Shown: positions 1 through 11,900, counted from the stretch's first letter. The stretch: DNA of 64,000 nt from Anas platyrhynchos (GCF_047663525.1 NC_092589.1:104530001-104594000), one strand, 5' to 3'. Numbers and translations: made by a program. Notes: generated by a model from the sequence alone, not told the origin.

Positions 1-3000
1 GTACAGCCTTCTGCTGCTATAACGACCAAGAAAAAGAGTGCAGTTCATGTCCAGGACCCACAGGTCTGCTTGAAGAGCTCACTCTCCATTAAAATGGTTT
101 ATAAAAGCTAAGGTAACATAAAAGCAGAAAGAACAAAGAGGATTTTTCTTTCTCTATGCCTCACTGCAACAGCCAAACAACCCAAAGACGACTCATATTT
201 GCAATCATGCTGCCATAGCAGCTATCACAAGCACCTACCCATGCCCTGGGTGACACTTTCATTGCTGTAGGGGAAGACATCACGTGAGGACTCCAGGAAC
301 TAAGCACTGCCTGACTTTTGCATCTGTCATCCCTGCAAGCTGCCTGGTTTTAAAACATTAGCAAAAAAATGGCAAGGTAACAGCTTGTGTTTGTTCTGTC
401 ATCCCCCCACTTGGAGACCCCTGACGCTCCGAGAGACAGACTGCGGGTCAGGTTCTGCTCTGCCCCGTTCTTTCTGTAGTCATTTACACCTGTACAAACT
501 GAGTGGAAAACATGCAAAATGGTACCATTTTGTTTTGATAGTGTTTTACCCTCACTTCGCAGGGGTGAGAATGAATAGACAGGGTGCAAGGCAGTGGAGA
601 ATCAGGGATCCTGTATATTAAAAAAACAGCGCAGACAGCCACGGGAAGTGTCAAACGTGATACAAAGGGACTGCTCGTGCATTCACGCTCAGCATCTGTG
701 ATCCGGACGGCATAAACAGAAGCCGGTATCCTTGTGCTACGTGGGGCTCATAGGGTTTTGTTTATAGGATTTAAAAAGCCAGCAGACCCGCGGGGCTGGA
801 TGTTGCAGGGTGCTTTGCGAACACCGATCTCGCCCGTTCACAGCATTTTGGGAGCCTCCTCAGCACACGCCGAGGGATTCCCTCATTGCTGGGTGATGGC
901 GAAGGCTATTGTCAGATGACGGCTGCTGGCTCCCTGCCACGTGGTGTCGGAGCCTCCAGTTTTAATTAAAAACCCTAAAACAATCTGAAGAATCGCCCGT
1001 CTGAAGCTCCGATCAGCGAGGATGCCTGCCCCCTCCAAACACATTTAGGCGAGTAATAGCAACGGGAAGGGAGCTTTTTTTGTCACTCTGCAAAGGGTTA
1101 AGATCAGCGCCCGCATGTGGCTCCCCCCAAAACAGACCTTTGGTGCTCGGAGCCAAGACGTGTTAACATATTCTGAAAGGGTGGACGCTGAAGCGGTCCC
1201 TTGGTGAGGCTGGGGAGCTGCATTCACAGATGTGCGAGAGTCACGGCGAGCAAAATGAGCGTGGTGGCTGAAAGCAAAGCTGGTGGAGCCGTGACTCGAG
1301 GAGAGGGAAGGTAACAACTGGGGGTGCTGAGAGCTGCTCTTATCTGTGTCAGCTTCCAATGACAGCTGGTGATTACTAAAAAGGCATTATGGCCTTGTCC
1401 TCCCCAGCAGGAAAGAGGCTGATAGGAAAACCGCAGTAGAAATAAGGCGAGCGTGTTTTCGCATAGGCTGGCTAGAAAACAATTTAGCTTGCACTCTGCC
1501 TGGCCATTATCAGCAGTGCCCCACAGGCATCGGGGTCGAAGTGCGTCCTGAGGAGTGATTTGAAGGAGACCAGCTGGAGAGGGTTCTCCAGACTTTGTTC
1601 CACGCGTGGAGGGTAAGGATGCAGGAAAGCGTGAAGATATCTGGCTGGGAAAAGGACCAGTGCATGGCCAAGGCTGGCATCGCTCACAGAGCAAAGGTTA
1701 CGCTCAGCAAGGCGCTAAGTTAACAGAGCTGGAAGGAACGGGTAACGAGAGGCTGAAACAACAGCAAGCTGCTTTTTCACCTGGAGAACAGGGGCAGAGC
1801 CAGTGGAGGGATGCGGTGTGATGTTAGTGGCTGTAGGTGCAGGTTTTCCCTTTATTTCACTATATAGTTTGGGAATTGATTGCATTTTTTGTTGTTTGGA
1901 AGAAAATCCCATGCATCCTGGATTTTGTGTTGGTCTCCCTCATACTATAAGCACACTTCAGAGCTATTAAGCAGAGCAGTCACCAGCTAAGCAGTTAAAG
2001 CTGGGCTCTGACAGGTTTCCCAAGCTGCTTCTGAATGTCTTTGGCAAATAAATTCCTCCTCGCCTGCTAATTTAAGACTTTTAAAATAATTTAGCTCTCA
2101 AGTACATAAAATAAACTGATTATCTTGTTCTTTACAGTCTGAGGACAGAATCTATTTAGATCCCGAGCAGGCTGGCTATGTGCAAGTGGCAAGTTTTAGA
2201 TAAAGTTCACTTGCCAACCCAAAGCACTGAAACAAATTCCCTCTCTGCTCTCACAGGCAACAGCTTTACCAGCCAAACCCCAGCTGTATCTCTCATAGAC
2301 ATTCACAAACTCACCTGAAGCTGCATCCAGAGCCATGGGGCTGACAGGGAAAGGCTTCCTGGGTTTCACTGTCTCTGCATCAGGCCCCACAAGAGTAAAG
2401 CATCACGATCACTGGGTCTCCATCAAAGGAGTACCTACGGCCTGTGTCGTGTCTCACCCATGGCCACCCCTGCAGCAGCTCATCCATGCGGGCAGCCTGC
2501 TTATCCTGTCGAGGAATGTACATTTGCAGCTTACACACACGTGCTTGACTCTCCTCAACAGCGGAGAAGAGAGCGACTGATATACTGCAGATTGCCAGTT
2601 CTGAAAGGTGTGCTGCTGCCCCAGTGCAGAGAGAGGATCATCTCCCAAAATGGCAATGCCTTTACCAGGTTTAAAATAGGAACGTCTACATTACAGCAAA
2701 AATAACCACCCAGACAGCAAAAAATTACCTAAAACTTTCCCATGACATTTGTTTTTTCTTGATAGAATCTATACAAACACTATTGAAGACAGAGCAGGAG
2801 CTCACACAGAAAAGAAGAAACCATCGAAGCAGAACATAGTCACTCTCTACTAAACCATTTATGCAAACCTAGGCGAATAGCAGCAAGTATTCAGCAGGGA
2901 TTTTACATCAGATATGACTTCAGAGTGATGCTGGATATAATGAAATGGTCCCGTACCCCAAAATTATACTGAACGGACACAGGAAGAAGGATTTTCCCGT

Positions 3001-3681
3001 CACTCTTCAGGACAGTTTTGGGGATGTGTTACCATCATGCTGTAGAAGAAACCCAAGAATATTGTCATGAATGTTTCCTCAGAAAATTCTCAGAGAACTG
3101 ACCTGGTGTGTAAAAGACCAGTGCTTCATATCCTGGCCTTCCCCCGTTCAGACCGCAATTGGGATTCTCAGCGTAGCAGATGAATGCCCCACACAACCAC
3201 TTCTGGAGTCTCTTCCACAGCAATTTATGTGAAACTTTATACGGATTTCACTTTATCAGTCTTGAGTTTGTATCTCCCAGAGGCTAGAGGATTTACGTAG
3301 CTAGGGGTAAATGTACCATAACTTACTTCATAAGTGGTCCTGCCTATAGCAGGACACAGAAACGCAAGGAACATCTTCAGAAGCACTTTCTGAGTTGTGT
3401 TTTTTATTTTAGTTCCTGATTTCAAATGGGAAAAAAAAAAAAATAAATAAAATAGATATATATATAAACCTTGAATTCTCCTTGTCTCATTTCCCTTTAA
3501 TCCTTAGACATCCTTGTTTGTGCCCCAAGTCCTACTCCAGCTCTGTCTGGCACCATCCCTGGTCCTCCAGCTCAAGCCAAACAACCCAGCACCCTTCCTT
3601 CTCCACTCCATCAGCTTTAACTGGCTCCTACAGTCACCTCGCTGGCTCTGCACCACCTTGTGAGTTCCCAGCTGCAGAGCA

Positions 3682-3803
3682 GACATCACAGAACAGTTTG
3701 GGTTGGAAGGGACCTTAAAGATCATCTAGTTCCACCCCCCCATTATGGGCAGGGACACCTGCCACCAGCCCAGGTTGCCCAAAGCCCCATCCAGCCTAAA
3801 ATC
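3682..3803 (-). mobile_element. CR1 LINE fragment, 3' end, antisense
   Basis: Read on the minus strand this ends with the hallmark CR1 3' untranslated stretch (a short motif for 'ggtcccttccaaccc' followed by a TTCTGTGA-type tail). On the plus strand it appears as ACAGAA...TTGGAAGGGACC, followed by the usual GATCATCTAGTTCCA and 'ggttgcccaaagcccc' segments. Only about 120 bases of the 3' end remain, which is typical of 5'-truncated CR1 copies in birds. No ORF is preserved. Confidence 0.85.
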
Positions 3804-6800
3804 AGAGCTAAAATCAATCTGCAGGCTCTGAAAAGCTTACTGGAAACTGGAATGTCCCTTATTACAGCGAACGTCTGTCGCCCCCAGAATCACCTACTAG
3901 AATATCCTCTGTCCTGCCCTCAGAAGGGACATTCCCTTTTCAAGGAAAAAAAAAAAAATGATATCTGTTAACTTTAAACCAGTGGTCGTTTGTGAAGCAG
4001 CTGACCAGAAAATGTCCTGGTTAATAACGGCAGTTCTGGCTGCCAAGCCTGTGATAGATGGGACCTGTTACTTCACAGTGCTTGGCATTTTCATTACACT
4101 TGAGATCTTTAAGAACAACTCCCATGGACTTCCCATGTGGTACGCAGTCTCCTGACCAAAGTCTGCTTTAAATGACTTGTCTGTCATCGTCATCTCACAA
4201 AAATAAATAAATAAATAAAACTTTGTAGCAGAGGCATGGATTGAATTAAGTCCTCCACAGCAGAATTCAGCTGTTTTATGGGAGCATCTTGCCTCTTTTA
4301 CAGCCCTGTGCATGTACTGCTGCAATAACTGGGACAGGGCTCCCACAGAAGACAACCTCCCTCGCTATGCAAGTCGCAGCTACGCAGTAAATGAATAAGC
4401 AGTGCCATAATTGAAGTCACCACAGCCAAAACCAGGCTGAACTATGGCTCAGAAATGCATAAAGTTTACAGCTACGAGCATCTAGCCTAGAGGTTACACA
4501 CTGCGGCCTGTAAATCCCCAGTACTCCACAAGACCCTGAAAAGAACTTGTTCTGGGTGAAAGTCCATTAATCACTGTTCATCTTCTGTCTGTTGTCAGGT
4601 GTTTTAATTAAAATGTGCCAAGTCACAGAGGAAACAAAAAAAAAGGGAGATTTTTCAAGAGTCTAGAAAGTCTGAGAAGCAGCCCTGGCACAGGCCATCC
4701 ACATGAGGACCACGGTACCCAGTTAAACCTCACGTTGGCTGGGCTAAGCAGAGCTTGACTCGGAAGCCAAGGGGTACCAGGAGAGATTTAGAGGTTTTAA
4801 ACTTGTGCATTAGGTTGAGAAAAGTCACTGCAAAAGCAATTATTTTATCAATTGTCTGTAACCGGAGTCCTGAAAGACAGGATTAGTTGTAGACATCTAC
4901 CAGACCTATGCCCTACGTCAAGTGAGATGAATCCCACCTCCAGAGTCCAGAGGCCTGTAGGGCTGTGAAAGAGAATGAGGAGCACAAAAGCACAAAACCC
5001 ACCCTACAGAAGTGGAAAGAAAGAAGAGTGACATGGCAGGAAATAAAGAAACTACAAAAAGTCCAAATTCTGACCCAAATTTAAAGAAGAACAACTGAGA
5101 TCATCAGCTAGGTATAAACCAGCTGTTCTGTTCTGGCCTAAAATATCCTAAAAAGTTTGTGTATCCTTTTAATCTTCTCAGACCTCTTGTCTCTGCTGGA
5201 AACAATAGCTCGAGGCCTTAAGTAATTTAATTTTGAGTCCATTCCCAATTACTTTTATGTTGCCAAATTTAAACATCTTGAGTGCACATATAATTTCAGT
5301 ATTTTGATAAAAGAAGCAAAAGGACTCCTCGAGCATGTGTCTTGTACTACTTGAAGGCACTCAGCCTTCTGGAGTGATTGACACGAACAATGTGGTGGAA
5401 TCATCCCCAGCTACACTTGCAGCTAAAAACCCATCAGAAGAACATACGACTTTAATTTTGCCAAACTGAACGCCATCGCCTCCACCATCTAGATTTTGAA
5501 AAGGGCTGGACATAACCTCCAGAGGACCTCTGACAAATATTAAATTATAAAAACACACAGCTTGTCTTTTCCTGCAATCACCTATTTGCAAAGATTGTGT
5601 GTGCACCAAACTTAGACACGCACAAAAAAAAAAAAAAAACACCACTTGCACGGTTGAAATCTGATAAGAAAGCTCGGTGACCTTTTGCTGATCTCTGATG
5701 AAACAATGAGGTACATATTTGGGGTTTATCCTGTGCTACACCTCAGCATTACTCCACGCTATCAAAAATGAAAAACTAACTTTTAGAAACTGAAAATTAC
5801 ATGGTCACCTCCTCGGGGCTAGGATTAAAGGCAGCATTTTTAAAGGCACCTAGCCTTCAGTTTTAGGAGTTGAAGAGAGATTTTTCTGGGTGAAAGTGCC
5901 TAAAATGCAACATAAGCTTAGTGACACTTTCCAAAGTACCTGACTTCCATTCATTTAGATAAGCAGCATTTCAGCTTTTTGAAAGTCTCAGCTGAAGCCT
6001 CTTTCTATCTTCCTATGTTTTAATGCACATTTGTGTGCAACTGGCACCTCTCAAATTAAAAAGTACAGAGTCACTTAGACCGTCCACAAAAGAAGTTTGT
6101 ATGATGTCCTTTAAGAGTGCCACGCTCAGATAATTCACACCAGCAATCCATCTCCAGCCTTCCAGGGGAAGGAATTGCCATCATACAGAGAGAGAAGTAA
6201 AATGACTAACATACCCGATTTTTAAAGACTAGAATCAGGTATGATGACTGAGAAAAATTAGTCATCTACGGTGGAATTCACCTCCCTTGGCATCTGTAAG
6301 TCAGGCTTCTGATCAGAACTGGTTGTCTAGCTTCTGCTGAGAACTGCCGGGGAGAGGCGGCCCCCAGCGAGGAGATTCGTTCCATCCCGAGGTGTCAAAC
6401 AGGCACAGAAATGAATCATGCTCTGCAGGTGTCTCTTGTTCTCTCTTCCCGCTGCAGAGAGACAAGGCACCAGCCCTCTAAATAGCTGAGATAAGGTGAG
6501 ATGAACCTCACCCTCCTGCGTGAGTCTGCCAGGCCAGGCTCAGCATTCGAGGTCTGTGCCATCCAGGAGATACCTTTGCCCCAGAGCTACAGTGGCAGGC
6601 TCCCTCTTGTTTATAACCCCTCTGGCCCTTGGAAATTTGCATCCTTTTCTTTACCGTGGCAAGCTTCGACAGGAGGGGTGGGTATCCTCCACCTCAGTCT
6701 TATCTTTAGTTGTTGGGGGTGCACTGCAAGCAGGAGGGTTTATATCTCCTCTGACGAGGAGAGCACTGAATCCAAGGCTCTCACTTCCAGGGCAAGAGAA

Positions 6801-7070
6801 AAACAGATTATAAGAGAAGAAACGCTATGCCTTCTCTCCCCCTAAGCTTTCCAGTAGCATTTAGCCACCATCTGAGCACACCTCCTGGATCAGGCAGCTC
6901 AGGAGATTTAGACGCATACCTATTTTGTGATTTCCAGTTGGGTTTATGCAGCAGTGGCCAAGAAAGTCAGCTTAACCTAGATAATGCTGACCGTGAGTTC
7001 ATGGCAAAGAAAAGTTTTAAAAGCCTGAGAAACCTCTCCAGACCTCATGTGGTTCAGCAGGACCTCGGGG

Positions 7071-7102
7071 GTGCACGTGCTTTTCGGACCAGGTGCACGT
7101 GT
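7071..7102. promoter_or_regulatory. Pair of identical E-boxes 22 bp apart
   Basis: The 10-mer GGTGCACGTG occurs twice with a 22-bp period; the palindromic CACGTG cores are at 7074-7079 and 7096-7101. CACGTG binds bHLH-ZIP and bHLH-PAS proteins (MYC/MAX, USF, CLOCK/BMAL1). The site lies about 4.1 kb before the predicted ID2 transcription start. The repeat is directly visible; any role in ID2 control is inference. Confidence 0.3.
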
Positions 7103-8340
7103 TTTAAGTTGCATTTCTAGTATCCGAGCCCTGGGTGGAATTAGCCTCCCCAGACCATAAAATATTCTGCTCTGCACATTAGGTAAAAAGCAGTGAGAAC
7201 GCTGTGGGTCCTGTCCTGACACAACCAACCACAATAGCTTTGGAAACCGCTGAATTAGTGCCGCCTGCTTAATCCTACGAGGCTTCCCATCACCTGAGTG
7301 AGGTGGTCTAGCTGAAGCAAGCAGGAGGGCAAGATCACAGATTCACCAGCCATTAGACCACAGCTGCTGTACAGCCTTCATTCTTCCCCTAAATATATGA
7401 AATATTATTACAGAGCAACAACAACTGCACAGAGCACACTATACAAACGCATCTATCCTTAAAAATATAAATTTACAGCTTGACGGCAGTGAGGTGGCAG
7501 GACCCCATCTGCAAGAGCTATTTAAAACCTTCTCCCACCAATGCAGTTTCCAGTCCTTCCTTTTCTCCCAGTGACATTAAGCCAAGCATCAACCCTTATC
7601 AGACCTTATTCACACAGGCCTAAAAATCAAAGTTAGGCCAAAGTGAGAGGCTGGGGGAGCTGGACGAGCCAGGCAGGTATCTAATGAAAGAAGAAGCCCC
7701 TTTTTTATTCCTTCATTTATTCCTCGTCACATGCTAGCTACTGTCGGTATCCTCATGACTGGCTCTCCTCTCTTTGCCAGCCAAAATGGGTTTCTGGGAG
7801 AATTGTAGAGGGGTACAAAAGTTTTTTAAGTATTCATTTTGGGGTAAATGGGCAAGAGTTAATTGTCGGATTTAATACACCTCCCAGCAATAACACTGTG
7901 GCAGCGAGATGCCACTTTCAGAGATTTCGTGGCAGTATTCTTCAAGGAGCAGCAGCTGAGCAGCAGCCCTGTGCAGGTGGCAGTGTACATACAGAAATGC
8001 CCTCAGGGCACCTGCTTATAGAAAGGAGAAACCCTACACGACAGAAGAAGACGTTAGAACCAAAGTGTGTGGACCTGGACTTCATAAAAATGTCCCTGCA
8101 AAAACCATTCCTACAGAGACACCCATCTTTGCAGGGTGGTGCTAGAAAACATAGTCTGAGCAAAAAGGCATTCCTGCAAATTTGGGAGAGTGATTGTGCA
8201 GCAGTAAGCGTGTCAGAACTCAACCAGAACAGGGGCCTGTCTATCCTCTAGTCCAACACTTTGGGCCAAAAAATCAGAAGTCTAGGAAGAAAGGAGAAAA
8301 TACGTGTGTTTGTGCCACAGCTGGGGGTGGCAGCGGGAGG

Positions 8341-8800
8341 TCTGAGTGTTGGGGGTGCAGGACCTACAGGAAGAGGCTTACAGGGAACAGAAGGAACATT
8401 TCGGAAGCTGGGCTGAAAGGGGGCAGGCATCCTTGGGACAGAACAGTTCAGAGTGGGGTGGGTGGAAGGGACACGAGGATGTGTGTCCTCATGAAGTACC
8501 TGGGAGCGATGAGGGGCCCTGCTGCAGCCAGAGATGCTGCCAGAGGGGGATCCAAGGGGTCTTGGGGGGGGAAGACCTGGGCGCTGGGATGCCCCCCCCG
8601 CAGCAGGGTTGTTCCCAAATGGCCCTGGGAGCAGGGAGATGTCCTCCCGCTGCCTGCTGCTGCTCCCGGGGAGCCACCGGCAGTGTTGGCACACGGCCGC
8701 ACACGACGGGCGCGTGGCTCCCGGCGAGGCACAGGGCAGGGGGAACGAGGAGGGCCTGCTGCTGGCATGGCACGGAGCAGGGCACCGAGGCAGAGGAAAA
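8341..8800. other. GC-rich block about 2.5 kb upstream of ID2 promoter
   Basis: Composition rises sharply here compared with the flanks. It contains G and C runs (8567-8573 and 8593-8600 region) and a CpG-containing core near 8690-8770. Large overlapping open frames exist on both strands only because stop codons are rare in GC-rich DNA; their translations are low-complexity and have no recognisable domain. It could be a distal regulatory element or a minor CpG island. No promoter motif is clear. Confidence 0.35.
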
Positions 8801-9140
8801 AGCAGAATTTAATTAAAAAAAAAAAAAAAAATCCCTTCCCCCAAGGCAGCTGCAGAGTGCGATGAAACCCCCTTTTAGGCACAATCAGCCCCGAGCATCT
8901 GGGCAAGGATGAGGTGGGTGCAAAGTGCACGGGGAGGAAATGTGTCAGCTGCAGCATCTGAGAGCAGCAGAGCAAACTCAGAGACGGGAAATGAGCTTGC
9001 AAAGTGCACCCAACAAGATGATCGCGGGGATAAGTTGCTTCTATGGAAACTGCAGCCCGATGAACCAAAAAACAGTTCGATGGCAAAGTTTTAGCAGGAG
9101 CCGGCGCACGCCTGGTTTTCAGCTACATTCCCCACCCCCT

Positions 9141-9206
9141 AAAAAAAAAAAAAAAAAAAAAAAGCTGCACAATGTGTTTCTTGTTATGGACAAAAAAAAA
9201 AAAAAA
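9141..9206. repeat. Two poly-A tracts
   Basis: A run of 23 A at 9141-9163 is followed 28 bases later by a run of about 15 A at 9192-9206. No retroelement body is visible directly upstream that would make either one a retrotransposon tail. Confidence 0.8.
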
Positions 9207-9583
9207 TGGGGACACAGGTTTTTTCCTGTATGGGCTACATCATATTAAGCTGTAAGTTTAGTTCTGGACAAACAATCTCTTGTTGCATCTCTGGGATGGA
9301 GGTTAATGAATTCCCACAGATGATGTTGGCCAAACAGTGGTCGGCTTGTGACTTGATTTCCAGCATCATGATGTGAGGGGATCAGTATAGAAAAGCACTT
9401 TGAAGGGAAGAGGCTGCCTACAGCAGGATTGTTTCTACAAGCTAATTGTACTGAGTGCAGCTGCACAAAGCTGGATCAACAGTAATAGAAGGCGGCGCAG
9501 ACTTCCTGACGCCAGCCCCGCAGAGCTCCCACCAACAGCCTGGCAATTCCAGATTGTTTTCCAGACCTTATCTCTCCCCCAAG

Positions 9584-9799
9584 TTTTTTTTTTTTTTTTC
9601 TTTTTGGCCTCTTTTTTTTTTTTTTTTGTCTTTAATTTTGTGACCGGAACAAAAGTAACAGGAAAATCCTTTGTGAAAGTCGAAAACGCTGTTACAGCCC
9701 GGTGCGTTTCGCAGAAGTTGTAACTCAATATTTCGCGTGCAGAGAGTCTCCCCCCCCCCCCCCCCCCCCCCCGCTCGAAAGGAATAAAAGAGGGGGGGG
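9584..9799. repeat. Homopolymer cluster: T16, T16, C23, G8
   Basis: Poly-T runs lie at 9584-9599 and 9612-9627, a run of 23 consecutive C at 9750-9772, and a G run near 9792-9799. A further run of 13 C follows at 10097-10109. These tracts sit just outside the ID2 CpG island. The G-rich strand of the C23 run could form a G-quadruplex; the run length is also a place where assemblies and reads tend to be unreliable. Confidence 0.85.
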
Positions 9800-10468
9800 T
9801 GGGAGAGAAAAAAAACACACCCCAAACTTCTTCAAACTCCTTTCTTTGAATGCACCCGAGACGTGAGGCGGACAAAAGGCGGGCGGGGGGCTGGCCGAGG
9901 TATTTCACCTGGCGCGCCGCGAAGCCCCGCACCAAAACCTACGCGGCGGTGCCGATGGCTTGGGAAGGGGCCAAGCTTCACAGATTTTTATTTTTTTATT
10001 TTATTTTATTTCATTTCAAGTCCCGTTTGAGGCAATTAAAACCATTCGCGCTTATTCCTCGATAAATAAACGTCGCTAACAGCGGCGAGGGCAGCGCCCC
10101 CCCCCCCCCTTTTTCTCCCCCCCCGCCATTTCCCTCAGGCGCCCCAAAACTGAGCGAGGAGTGAGGGGAGGGGGGGGCCGCATTTTTTACCTCACAAAAA
10201 CCCCCAAAACCCCTCCGGAGCCTCGTGAACCCCCCCCAAACCCCCTCAGCACCCCCTCCCTGAGGCGGGCCGTGAGGCGTCCGGCTCGGGCTGCCCCCGC
10301 TGCAGGTGCGCCCGGGAGGGGGAAGCGGGGCCGGGCCCGCCGCCTGCCTGCCGCCTGCCTGCCGCCGCCGCGGGCGCAGCCCCGGTCGCCATGGCAGCCG
10401 CCTCAGCGGCGCCGCCGGGCCCGGGCGGCGAGGGCGGGCGGGCCGAGGGGGGGGCGGCGGCGAGGGGC

Positions 10469-10476
10469 TGATGTCA
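10469..10476. promoter_or_regulatory. CRE/AP-1-like site TGATGTCA
   Basis: One mismatch from the palindromic CRE TGACGTCA, placed about 770 bp before the ID2 transcription start inside the CpG island. CREB/ATF and AP-1 factors bind such sites. Use in this gene is inference. Confidence 0.3.
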
Positions 10477-11074
10477 CGGGGCTGGCGCCGCGCAGTCCCG
10501 GCCGGCCCCGGGCTGAGGGAGGGGAGGAGCGGGGCCGGGCAGCGCCGGGGCCCCCCCCGGGGGGGGGATGCAAAGGGGGACGGGTGAGGGGTGAGGGATG
10601 GGGGGGGGGAAAGGCCGCGGGGCCCCCCACGGCGGGGCTGCTTGGGAAGGGGGAGCCGCGCGGGTAATTAGTGGGGATGTTAATTGGCTTCGCGGGGTTG
10701 TTGGCGCCCGCGCGGCGTTTTTTGGGGCGAGTTCTGTCAGTTTTGGTCGTGCGCGGCCGCCCCGCCGGAGCCGGCTCTCCCTGAGGCGCTGCTCAGTGTT
10801 AAGTACGGGGATGGAAAACGCGAAGGAGCTCGGCTTAAAAACCTGAGACGAACCCTGCAATTAAACAAAAACAACTCGTTTATTGCTTTATTTCTTTTTT
10901 TTTTTTTCCACTGATGTCCCCCTGGCTGCTACCGCCGGCGGCAGCTCCCTCACGGCCGCCCGGCGCTAACGGTCCCAACGGCCGCGCGCAGCCCCGTGCG
11001 CTCAGCCCGCCCGCCCGCCGCGCACTATTTACTCCCTCAGCTGAGCGCCCGGGCCCCGCCCCCCCGGCGCCGCC

Positions 11075-11219
11075 ATTGGCTGGGCACGCGGAAGCCCGCG
11101 CGGCCCCCACCCCTTCGTGGCCGCTCCTCGAGTGGGCGGGCTCTCGGGATGATTGACGGGTGCTCTCTAGCCAATGGCAGCGCGCGCGGGCCGGGCGCGG
11201 CGGCGCGGCGCCTATAAAA
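11075..11219 (+). promoter_or_regulatory. ID2: ID2 core promoter: CCAAT boxes, GC box, TATA box
   Basis: Elements in order: an inverted CCAAT box (ATTGG, 11075-11079), a GC box (GGGCGG, 11134-11139), a forward CCAAT box (CCAAT, 11171-11175) and a TATA box (TATAAAA, 11213-11219). The TATA box predicts transcription starting near 11243, giving a 5' UTR of about 128 bases to the ATG at 11371. CCAAT at about -70 and TATA at about -30 is the textbook arrangement for NF-Y and TBP. The combination of TATA with a CpG island is expected for an inducible immediate-early-type gene such as ID2. Confidence 0.85.
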
Positions 11220-11242
11220 GGGGGGGCCGCGCGGCCCCGCGC

Positions 11243-11370
11243 CTCAGAGCGAGGTGCGGCGGCGCGCTGAGGGAGGCAGGCAGGGCGCTCCGCTGGGCTC
11301 CCCACCGCGCGTGCAAACAGCTCGCTCCGCTCCGTGCCCTTCCTTCCTTTCCCCTCACCGCCTTTCAGCG
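11243..11370 (+). other. ID2: ID2 5' UTR (predicted)
   Basis: This lies between the start predicted from the TATA spacing and the ID2 ATG. It contains no upstream ATG in any frame that I can see. The ID2 frame stays open back to 11254, but only through non-ATG codons. The bases before the start codon (CAGCG ATGA) give a G at -3 relative position region only weakly; the start is fixed by homology, not by Kozak strength. The exact 5' end is inferred. Confidence 0.6.
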
Positions 11371-11892
11371 ATGAAAGCCTTCAGCCCCGTGAGGTCCGTG
11401 CGGAAAAACAGCCTCTCGGAGCACAACCTGGGCATCTCCCGCAGCAAAACCCCGGTGGACGACCCCATGAGCTTGCTGTACAACATGAACGACTGCTACT
11501 CCAAGCTGAAGGAGCTGGTGCCCAGCATCCCGCAGAACAAGAAGGTCAGCAAGATGGAAATCCTGCAGCACGTCATCGACTACATCCTGGACCTGCAGAT
11601 CGCCTTGGACTCGCACCCCAGCATCGTCAGCCTGCACCACCAGCGGCCGGGACAGAGCCCGGCCTCCAGGACCCCGCTGACCACCCTCAACACAGACATC
11701 AGCATCCTCTCCCTACAGGTAAGGCTCTTCCCTTGGTGTTCCCGGGGGTGGTGCAGCCGGGATCCCCCCTCTGAAGGCTGCCCGTGCTGCCCAGCAGGCT
11801 AACGGCGGGGTCTGGTCTCTGCTCTCTCCCTGCAGGCAGCCGAGTTCCCCTCAGAACTCATGTCAAGTGACAGCAAAGCACTTTGTGGCTGA
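11371..11892 (+). CDS. ID2: DNA-binding protein inhibitor ID-2
   Basis: ID2 is a nuclear dominant-negative HLH protein. It pairs with E proteins (TCF3, TCF4, TCF12) and, lacking a basic region, keeps them off DNA, so delaying differentiation. The CDS is join(11371..11718, 11836..11892): 116 + 18 codons = 134 residues, the normal vertebrate length. The start MKAFSPVRS is the conserved ID2 N-terminus, with Ser5-Pro as the known CDK2 site. The HLH spans about residues 36-81 ([19 protein letters not shown], loop NKK, second helix from [15 protein letters not shown]). Residues 100-107 (RTPLTTLN) fit the APC/C destruction box, and residues around 107-116 (ISILSLQ) overlap the nuclear export signal. 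Intron 1 (11719-11835, 117 bp) is GT-AG, phase 0, exactly between SLQ and AAEF. The C-terminus SKALCG is conserved. The protein appears intact. Confidence 0.98.
11719..11835 (+). other. ID2: ID2 intron 1
   Basis: A GT-AG intron of 117 bp (donor GTAAGG, acceptor CTCCCTGCAG), phase 0. If retained, the frame continues for 28 codons (to a stop at 11800-11802), replacing the last 18 residues but leaving the HLH intact. Confidence 0.93.
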
Positions 11893-11900
11893 ATCCGACG

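Larger units (their letters stand above)
1..8340. other. Intergenic DNA upstream of ID2, no gene recognised
   Basis: I see no coding region here that survives inspection. Open frames are short, overlap on both strands and match no family I know. The stretch is of mixed composition and holds one CR1 fragment (3682-3803), a poly-A/AT-rich tract (3431-3467), an AAAT microsatellite (4199-4220) and CACGTG E-boxes at 281, 938, 7074 and 7096. Given its position up to 11 kb before the ID2 start it may contain ID2 enhancers, but that is inference and I cannot locate one by eye. Confidence 0.6.
10080..11830. promoter_or_regulatory. ID2: CpG island covering ID2 promoter and first exon
   Basis: The stretch is strongly GC-rich with frequent undepleted CpG, unlike the rest of the window. 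It starts about 1.2 kb before the predicted transcription start and runs through the first coding exon. G runs such as those near 10448-10466 and 10553-10568 and 10600-10609 are G-quadruplex candidates. A CRE/AP-1-like TGATGTCA lies at 10469-10476. Long open frames on both strands here are by-products of GC content. A constitutively unmethylated developmental promoter is the natural reading. Confidence 0.85.

Noticed and set aside
8194..9086. Long open frames of 223 aa (plus) and 212 aa (minus)
   Set aside because: They overlap on opposite strands in GC-rich DNA, are low-complexity, cross poly-A or poly-T runs and match no family.
10161..11305. Several 75-168 aa open frames in the ID2 promoter island
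   Set aside because: They are by-products of scarce stop codons in GC-rich DNA; Arg/Pro/Gly/Ala-rich translations on both strands, overlapping promoter elements.
11254..11370. In-frame N-terminal extension of ID2
   Set aside because: It has no ATG and would start only at a GTG within the 5' UTR; the conserved protein starts MKAFSPV at 11371.
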